A stretch of 17,329 nucleotides of DNA, taken from NCBI GenBank assembly GCA_002308255.1, contig DBVZ01000014.1, positions 1 through 17,329 on the forward strand, in the 5' to 3' direction. A program made the translations under genes and the position numbers. The notes under the pieces are model-generated. The model had not been told where the DNA came from, searched no databases, and was given only the letters and a program-made list of their open reading frames with translations. This DNA comes from Lachnospiraceae bacterium UBA1251 (lineage in GTDB: Bacteria > Bacillota > Clostridia > Lachnospirales > Lachnospiraceae). This document shows, piece by piece, positions 12,213 to 17,329 of this stretch; position 1 is the stretch's first letter; each line of letters starts with the position of its first letter.

Positions 12213-13667
12213 TTACTTCCGAATCCAGGTCCTGCGCGAAAGAAGGGCGAGGATCGGCAGAAGCTCGAGACGTCCTGCCAGCATATCGAACGTCAGGACG
12301 ATCTTGGAGATCCAGCTGTAGCCGGCGTAATTCTCCATCGGTCCGACCGCGCCGAACCCGGGGCCGATATTGTTGAAGCAGGCGAGGACCGCCGAGATAT
12401 TGGTCTCGACCGAGAAATTATCGATCGAAATAATTAGAAAGCTGATCACGAGGATGAAAGCGTAAAGTACAAGATAAAGGCTGACGCTGTTCATCGTGCT
12501 CTCCGATACGGGATGGCCGTTGACCCGGACTTTTTCCACCCGCTGCGGATAGACGACTTTCCGGATATAGCGTTTCATGGCCCGGAACATGAGGAGGACG
12601 CGGGAACACTTGATGCCGCCTCCGGTACTGCCGGCACAGGCCCCGATCACCATGAGCGTGAGCATGATCGATTTCGTCAGGGAAGGCCAGGTGTCGAAAT
12701 TGACGGTGGAGTAGCCGGTTGTCGTAATGATCGTCGCCACCTGGAAAGCCGCGTGGTGGATCGCTTCTCCCGCCGTCGTATAGGTGCCGAGGATATTGAT
12801 GCTGATGAGAGCCGTGCTGACGGCGACGACGCCGAGGTAGACATGGAGCTCCGCGTCGGAGATGATATCCTTGAAGCGGCGGAGGATCAGCAGGAAATAC
12901 AGGTTGAAGTTGACCCCGAAGAGGAGCATGAAGACCGTCGTGACAGTCTGCAGGTAAGGACTGTAGCTTCCGAGGCTGTCCGCACGTACGCCGAAACCGC
13001 CCGTGCCGGCTGTCCCGAACGCGATGCAGAACGCATCGAAAACAGGCATTTTCCCGATCAGGAGGAAGATGATATCGAGGACGGTGAGCGTGATATAAAG
13101 TCCGTAGAGGACGAGGGAGGAATCTCTCATATGGGGGAGAAGCTTCGCAACTTCCGGTCCCGGGCTTTCCGCACGCAGGATATGGACGGTGAAACCGGTG
13201 TCTTTTCCCTTGTCGGATAGAAACGCCATCATAAAGACCAGCACGCCCATGCCGCCGACCCAGTGGCTGAAGCTGCGCCAGTAGAGCAGTCCTTTTGACA
13301 TGACCTCCACGTCTTTCAGGATCGAAGCCCCTGTTGTCGTGAAGCCGGAAACGATCTCGAACAGCGCGTCGATGAAGTGGGGGATCTCTTTTGTGATCAC
13401 AAAGGGAAGCGCTCCGAAGACGGAAATAATGAGCCAGCCGAGGCCGACACAGACCAGACCCTCTCTTGCATAGAAGCGTTTTGCCGCGTTTCTTGACAAA
13501 AAGTATAAGAAAGCGGAAGAGCACAGCAGCGCCGCGATGCAGATCACATAGGCGACGGCTACAGAGGATTCGTGATAGATCAGCGACACCGCGATGGCGG
13601 GAAGCATGAAAGCCGCCTCGATGGCGAGGATCGCCGCGAAGAAGCGGCCGATCATTTTATAATTCAT
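12213..13667 (-). CDS. trkH: Trk-type potassium uptake channel subunit
   Basis: This is the membrane pore of a TrkH/KtrB potassium uptake system, gated by the cytoplasmic TrkA ring encoded just upstream. The product is 484 residues, nearly the same as E. coli TrkH, with hydrophobic helices throughout. All four pore-loop repeats are readable: SGFTTTGAS (107-115), GTAGTGGFG (218-226), TTTGYS (315-320) and NIGPGFG (433-439). The glycine-rich gating stretch GACAGSTGGGIK (342-353) is also present. The ATG at 13667 is preceded by a GGAG-type site about nine bases away. It is the second gene of the minus-strand unit, 65 bases after trkA and 22 bases before addB. A hairpin lies in the gap with trkA. 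The symbol follows the TrkH-like length; KtrB is the closest alternative name. Confidence 0.95.
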   Translation of the reverse strand: MNYKMIGRFFAAILAIEAAFMLPAIAVSLIYHESSVAVAYVICIAALLCSSAFLYFLSRNAAKRFYAREGLVCVGLGWLIISVFGALPFVITKEIPHFIDALFEIVSGFTTTGASILKDVEVMSKGLLYWRSFSHWVGGMGVLVFMMAFLSDKGKDTGFTVHILRAESPGPEVAKLLPHMRDSSLVLYGLYITLTVLDIIFLLIGKMPVFDAFCIAFGTAGTGGFGVRADSLGSYSPYLQTVTTVFMLLFGVNFNLYFLLILRRFKDIISDAELHVYLGVVAVSTALISINILGTYTTAGEAIHHAAFQVATIITTTGYSTVNFDTWPSLTKSIMLTLMVIGACAGSTGGGIKCSRVLLMFRAMKRYIRKVVYPQRVEKVRVNGHPVSESTMNSVSLYLVLYAFILVISFLIISIDNFSVETNISAVLACFNNIGPGFGAVGPMENYAGYSWISKIVLTFDMLAGRLELLPILALLSRRTWIRK

Positions 13668-13701
13668 AGCGGGAATCTCCGGATCGAAAAATTTATAAAA
13701 T

Positions 13702-13725
13702 CCACCGCACCTTCCGATGCGGTGG
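13702..13725 (-). terminator. Hairpin between trkA and trkH, possible partial terminator
   Basis: A perfect 8-bp stem (13702-13709 with 13718-13725) surrounds an 8-base loop. On the minus strand it is followed by a T-rich but interrupted run (ATTTTATAAATTTTT). It lies in the 65-base gap after the trkA stop. The broken T tract suggests partial read-through, or a processing or stabilising hairpin, rather than a full stop. Confidence 0.5.
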
Positions 13726-13732
13726 TGTGTCT

Positions 13733-15091
13733 TTACTCGAAAATGTCGTTCAGCCGTTCGATGACCATGTTGCTCGCAGTCACGATCAGCAGCGTATCTC
13801 CCTCTTCAAAGGAAGAATCGCCGTTCGGGATCGTAAGGTTGCCGTGGCGGCTGATGCATGCCAGCAGGACATTCTTTTTGAGCTGGATGTCCCGGAGCGG
13901 TTTTCCGCGGTGCAGAGTCGTTTCGTCCACGAGAAATTCGGATGCTTCCGCCATGCCGGAGGCGATGGAGTGAACCGTGAGCGCCGCGCCGCTCTGATTT
14001 TTGACGGAGCGGACATAACGGACGACCGAACTGCCGATGATCTCCTGCGGGTTGATCGCGGAACCGATCTCGAGGCGGTCCACGATGCTGAGGCTTTCGG
14101 GACGGCCCACCTTCGTGACGACCTGTTTGACGCCGAGGTCGTGCGCGAACAGGGAGATGATAATGTTCATTTCGTCAAGTCCGGTCACGGAGACGACGGC
14201 GTCGCACTCCAGTGCCCCTTCTTTTTCCAGTGTGCCCTGGCTCGTCGCGTCACCCCGGACGATCTCGACGTCCGGAAGAAGTTCCGCCAGTGTAACGCAC
14301 CGGTCGGGATCCTTTTCCAGAATCCGGACACTGATTCCCGCGGCCCGGAGCTGCTTGGCGAGATAATAGCTTACGCGTCCCCCGCCTGCCAGCAGGACGC
14401 GGCTGACTCTTTTGGTGATGATGCCGAGATTCTTGAGAAGAGCCGTGAGTTCATTGGTCGGAGCGGTCACATAGACGCGGTCTCCGGATTTTAAGGTGAA
14501 AGAGCCGTCCGGCATGAACGCGCTTCCGCTCCGCACGACGGCGCACACAAGGACTTTGCACCGGGCAATACCGGGAAGATCGGCGAGTTTCACACCGTTT
14601 AAGCGGCTGTTTTCATCGACCAGAAGCTCCACGATCTCCACGCGGTCCTTCGCGAAAGTCTCTCTCTTGAGAAAGCCCGGATACTCCAGCAGCCGCGCGA
14701 TATCCCGGGCGGTCTTGTATTCGGGGTTGAAAGTCATGGAAAGATTGAAGGCGTCCCGGAGTTCATAGAGCTGTTCATAGTATTCCGGGTTGCGGATGCG
14801 GGCGATCGTGTGCAGGTTCTTGTTGAGAGAATGGGCGGCAAGGCAGCACAGAAGATTGACCTCGTCCAGCATGGTCGCTGCGATCAGGATATCAGCGTCC
14901 TCTATGCCGGCTTCCCGCAGCGTTGACATGGCGGCGCAGTTGCCGTTGACGGTCATGACGTCATACCGCTCTTCAATATAATTCAGCATTTCCGCTTTGA
15001 TATCGATGACTGTGAGGTCATACCCTTCCGCGGAGAGAAGACGGGCAAGAGATCTTCCGATCTTGCCGCCTCCGGCGATGACGATTCGCAT
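13733..15091 (-). CDS. trkA: Trk potassium uptake regulatory NAD-binding protein
   Basis: This is the cytoplasmic regulator that binds nucleotide and gates TrkH. The chosen start is ATG 15091, six bases after AGGAGG (15098-15103), giving 452 residues that begin MRIVIAGGGKIG. An in-frame GTG at 15112 would put that ribosome binding site inside the gene and is rejected. The layout is the duplicated RCK form: Rossmann domain 1 (GGGKIG, residues 7-12), a TrkA-C domain, Rossmann domain 2 (GGGRVS, 236-241) and a second TrkA-C domain ending near ERLNDIFE. The length fits full TrkA (E. coli 458) rather than the half-size KtrA. The third glycine of the second nucleotide motif is Ser241, so that half may bind ligand differently. 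It is the first gene of the minus-strand unit. Confidence 0.95.
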   Translation of the reverse strand: MRIVIAGGGKIGRSLARLLSAEGYDLTVIDIKAEMLNYIEERYDVMTVNGNCAAMSTLREAGIEDADILIAATMLDEVNLLCCLAAHSLNKNLHTIARIRNPEYYEQLYELRDAFNLSMTFNPEYKTARDIARLLEYPGFLKRETFAKDRVEIVELLVDENSRLNGVKLADLPGIARCKVLVCAVVRSGSAFMPDGSFTLKSGDRVYVTAPTNELTALLKNLGIITKRVSRVLLAGGGRVSYYLAKQLRAAGISVRILEKDPDRCVTLAELLPDVEIVRGDATSQGTLEKEGALECDAVVSVTGLDEMNIIISLFAHDLGVKQVVTKVGRPESLSIVDRLEIGSAINPQEIIGSSVVRYVRSVKNQSGAALTVHSIASGMAEASEFLVDETTLHRGKPLRDIQLKKNVLLACISRHGNLTIPNGDSSFEEGDTLLIVTASNMVIERLNDIFE

Positions 15092-15106
15092 AGAAAGCCT
15101 CCTGTG

Positions 15107-15176
15107 CGGCACATCCGGATAACAAAAAGTGCCGGATATCTGCCGATGATCTGCTCAAAAACCATTTCCGGAGCAG
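15107..15176 (-). promoter_or_regulatory. Potentially structured leader of trkA
   Basis: The leader carries several short inverted repeats: CTGCTC/GAGCAG (15151-15156 with 15171-15176), CGGCAC/GTGCCG (15107-15112 with 15129-15134), and a competing pair ATCCGG/CCGGAT (15113-15118 with 15132-15137). The inner two cannot form together, and the first lies just before the trkA ribosome binding site. This could allow switching, but the stems are short and no known riboswitch class is recognised. Confidence 0.3.
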
Positions 15177-15194
15177 GACCCCGGATCAGATTTC

Positions 15195-15223
15195 AGTATA
15201 GTATGACATGAGAAAAAAATCAA
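15195..15223 (-). promoter_or_regulatory. Sigma-A-type promoter for trkA-trkH-addB-addA
   Basis: On the minus strand, the -35 is TTGATT (15223-15218) and the -10 is TATACT (15200-15195), with an exact 17-base spacer. The expected transcript start is near 15188, giving a leader of about 97 bases before trkA. Confidence 0.75.
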
Positions 15224-15232
15224 CATCGGCGC

Positions 15233-15261
15233 TTGCAACCGCGGGCTCCATCCTGTATAGT
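15233..15261 (+). promoter_or_regulatory. Sigma-A-type promoter for prfB
   Basis: The -35 is TTGCAA (15233-15238) and the -10 is TATAGT (15256-15261), with an exact 17-base spacer. The start site is expected near 15268, about 44 bases before the prfB start codon. It lies back to back with the trkA promoter, with nine bases between the two -35 boxes. Confidence 0.75.
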
Positions 15262-15311
15262 AAAAAACTGTAGCAATAGGCCCTGTGACAGAAAGAAAGA
15301 AGGTGAAACTG

Positions 15312-16431
15312 GTGGTAGAACTGGACCCGATCCGCATTGAACTCACTTCCTATAATAAACCATTAGTTGAAATGGGGGATTCACTTTGACCTCGCTGTCA
15401 AAGAAAACCGCATACAGGAATTAAATAAAGAAATGGAAATGCCCGGTTTCTGGGATGAACCGGAAAAAGCGCAGGAGAAGGTGAGACTTCTCGGCTCTCT
15501 CAAGGACGATATTGAAGGCTATAAAAAGCTGGTCGGAGAGAAAGAGGACCTTGAGACGCTGCTCGATATGGCAGAAGAAGAAGCTGACCCGGATTTTCTG
15601 ACCGAGGCGCAGGAAATGATGGATTCCTTTAAGGAACATTACGAGGCGATCCGTCTTAAGACGCTCCTTTCCGGTCCGTACGACGCGGATAATGCCATCG
15701 TGACGCTCCATCCGGGCGCCGGCGGCACGGAGGCGTGCGACTGGGCGTCGATGCTCTACCGCATGTACACGCGGTGGGCGGAGCGCAGGGGATACGAAGT
15801 CGTTGTCCGCGATTATCTCGACGGCGATGAGGCCGGGATCAAGTCGGTGACATTTGAGGTGAACGGGCCCAACGCCTACGGACTTCTCAAATCGGAAAAA
15901 GGCGTGCACCGGCTCGTCCGCATTTCCCCGTTCAACGCGGCAGGCAAGAGGCAGACTTCCTTCGTCTCGTGCGACGTCATTCCGGATATCAAGGAAGACA
16001 TCGATATCCAGATCGACGACAAGGATATCCGCATCGATACCTATCGTTCCTCGGGAGCCGGCGGGCAGCATATCAATAAAACGTCCTCCGCGATCCGCAT
16101 CACGCATTACCCGACCGGAATCGTGGTCACCTGCCAGAATGAGCGCTCGCAGTTCCAGAACAAGGATAAAGCGATGCAGGAACTGAAGATCAAGCTGATG
16201 ATGCTCCAGCAGGAGGCCAATCTCCAGAAACTGTCCGATATCCGCGGAGAGATCAAGGACATCGCGTGGGGGTCGCAGATCCGATCCTATTTCCTGCAGC
16301 CTTATCAGATGATCAAGGATCTTCGGACGAACGAGGAACAGTCCAATGCAGGAAAAGTCCTGGACGGAGACATCGATCAGTTTATTAACGCGTATCTGAA
16401 ATGGAGCGCGCTGAACCAGAAAAAAGCATAA
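15312..16431 (+). CDS. prfB: Peptide chain release factor 2, with programmed +1 frameshift
   Basis: RF2 ends translation at UGA and UAA. The gene is read in two parts, 15312-15386 and 15388-16431. The first part is 25 codons from GTG 15312 (VVELDPIRIELTSYNKPLVE and on) and ends at CTT before an in-frame TGA (15387-15389). A +1 slip at CTT-TGA-C continues as LDLAVKENRIQEL. The joined protein is 372 residues. The codon-recognition tripeptide SPF falls at 205-207 and the catalytic GGQ at 250-252, the same numbers as in E. coli RF2, which supports the GTG start. A near-perfect ribosome binding site, AAGAAGGTGA (15297-15306), precedes it by five bases. A naive call would begin at TTG 15367 and lose the N-terminus. 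hom follows after 20 bases. Product level should be autoregulated by RF2 supply. Confidence 0.96.
15374..15390 (+). promoter_or_regulatory. prfB recoding site (programmed +1 frameshift)
   Basis: A Shine-Dalgarno-like GGGGG run (15374-15378) is followed by ATTCA and then the slip sequence CTT TGA C (15384-15390). When RF2 is scarce, the ribosome pauses at TGA and slips from CTT to TTT, then reads GAC. The spacer is five bases here; in E. coli prfB it is three (AGGGGG-TAT-CTT). Confidence 0.95.
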
Positions 16432-16451
16432 AGAACAGAGGTAAATTCAAG

Positions 16452-17329
16452 ATGGCTAGTGTTGCAGTATTGGGATACGGCACGGTCGGCAGCGGCGTGG
16501 TCGAAGTCCTTCAGAAAAACGCGGAAGAGATCACAAGAAAATCCGGTGTCCGGATCGATGTGAAATATATTCTGGATATCCGGGAGTTCCCGGGCGATCC
16601 GAATGAAAAAGCTATTGTAAATGATTTCTCCGTGATCGAGAACGATCCGGAGATACGCGTGGTCGCCGAGGCCATGGGCGGCCTGCATCCGGCGTTCGAA
16701 TTTTCAAAGAGAGCACTGGAAGCAGGGAAATGCGTCTGCACTTCCAACAAGGAACTCGTGGCGGAATTCGGAACCGAGCTCACGCGGATCGCGGCGGAAC
16801 ACGGCGCTTCCTATCTGTATGAAGCCAGCTGCGGCGGCGGCATTCCGATCATCCGTCCGCTCCGCAACGCGCTGACAGCGGATGTGATCACGGGTCTGTC
16901 CGGCATTTTCAACGGAACGACGAATTTTATACTCACCCGGATGGAAAAGGAAGGCCACGATTACGCGGACGTTCTCGCGGAAGCGCAGGCGATGGGCTAC
17001 GCGGAGCGCAATCCGGCGGCGGACGTCGAGGGATACGATACCTGCCGGAAGCTTGCCATTCTCGCCTCTTTGGCGTACGGCGTGCAGATCTCCTATAAAG
17101 ACATCCGTACCGAAGGCATCACAAAGATCACGGCCGACGATATTAAATACGCCAAATCCTTAGGCGCTGCCATCAAGCTTCTTGCAAGCAGCGTAAAGAC
17201 GGATAAAGGCTATGAGATAATGGTAGCACCTTATCTTGTCGGACCGGAAAGCCCGCTTTATTCCGTAAACGGCGTTTTCAACGCGATCTTCGTAAAGGGA
17301 GACATGCTCGGCGATTCCATGTTCTACGG
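16452..17329 (+). CDS. hom: Homoserine dehydrogenase, 3'-truncated by the window edge
   Basis: This enzyme reduces aspartate semialdehyde to homoserine with NAD(P)H, the branch point to threonine and methionine. The frame opens at ATG 16452 and stays open to the last base (292 full codons), so it is cut by the window and not broken. The N-terminus MASVAVLGYGTVGSG carries the Rossmann motif (residues 8-15). The catalytic-domain stretch SCGGGIPIIRPLRNAL, the NGTTNF motif from residue 154, and GYDTCRK with D196 and the likely catalytic K200 identify the family. A C-terminal ACT domain, common in this family, would lie outside the window. The ribosome binding site is modest (AGAGG at 16436-16440, 11 bases before ATG). 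The gap of 20 bases after prfB suggests co-transcription from the prfB promoter. Confidence 0.96.
   Translation, partial: MASVAVLGYGTVGSGVVEVLQKNAEEITRKSGVRIDVKYILDIREFPGDPNEKAIVNDFSVIENDPEIRVVAEAMGGLHPAFEFSKRALEAGKCVCTSNKELVAEFGTELTRIAAEHGASYLYEASCGGGIPIIRPLRNALTADVITGLSGIFNGTTNFILTRMEKEGHDYADVLAEAQAMGYAERNPAADVEGYDTCRKLAILASLAYGVQISYKDIRTEGITKITADDIKYAKSLGAAIKLLASSVKTDKGYEIMVAPYLVGPESPLYSVNGVFNAIFVKGDMLGDSMFY

Noticed and set aside
15092..15112. GTG 15112 as the trkA start
   Set aside because: It would place the AGGAGG site inside the coding region and add seven residues before the usual N-terminal Rossmann strand.
15092..15188. c-di-AMP (ydaO-type) riboswitch before trkA
   Set aside because: The leader is only about 97 bases, and I cannot find the conserved core sequences of that class.
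15367..15387. TTG 15367 as the start of prfB
   Set aside because: It yields MKWGIHF before the conserved DLAVKEN and loses the RF2 N-terminus. The frame-0 peptide plus the +1 slip explains the region fully.

Overview
The window looks like ordinary chromosomal DNA from a fairly GC-rich Firmicute, most likely a Clostridia member of the Lachnospiraceae or Ruminococcaceae type. The evidence is the AddAB (not RecBCD) helicase-nuclease, strong AGGAGG ribosome binding sites, a DUF4349 lipoprotein, and the intrinsic terminators. This placement is inferred from gene content and was not tested by a search.

Layout. Bases 2-277 hold a small unrecognised protein, possibly cut by the window edge, followed by a terminator. 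Bases 404-3622 (+) are carB, the large subunit of carbamoyl phosphate synthetase, standing without carA and closed by a strong terminator. Bases 3731-4894 (+) encode a DUF4349 lipoprotein. A hairpin at about 4914-4947 serves this gene and the operon that converges on it. From 15091 down to 4945, the minus strand carries trkA, trkH, addB and addA in that transcription order: a two-part potassium uptake system followed by both subunits of the double-strand-break repair helicase-nuclease. Two well-formed sigma-A-type promoters sit back to back at 15195-15261. One fires left into trkA and the other fires right into prfB. prfB (15312-16431) needs a programmed +1 frameshift at its in-frame TGA, so a plain ORF call misses its first 25 codons. 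It is followed 20 bases later by the start of hom (homoserine dehydrogenase), which runs off the right edge.

How the genes fit together. These are core functions: pyrimidine and arginine precursor supply, potassium uptake, recombination repair, translation termination and threonine/methionine synthesis. I see no prophage, insertion sequence, CRISPR array, tRNA, rRNA or defence cassette, and no stretch over 300 bases lacks a gene. I found no new biological system. The points most worth attention are the prfB recoding site and its long spacer, the potassium-plus-repair operon with a hairpin between trkA and trkH, the isolated carB, and the DUF4349 protein that appears anchored at both ends.
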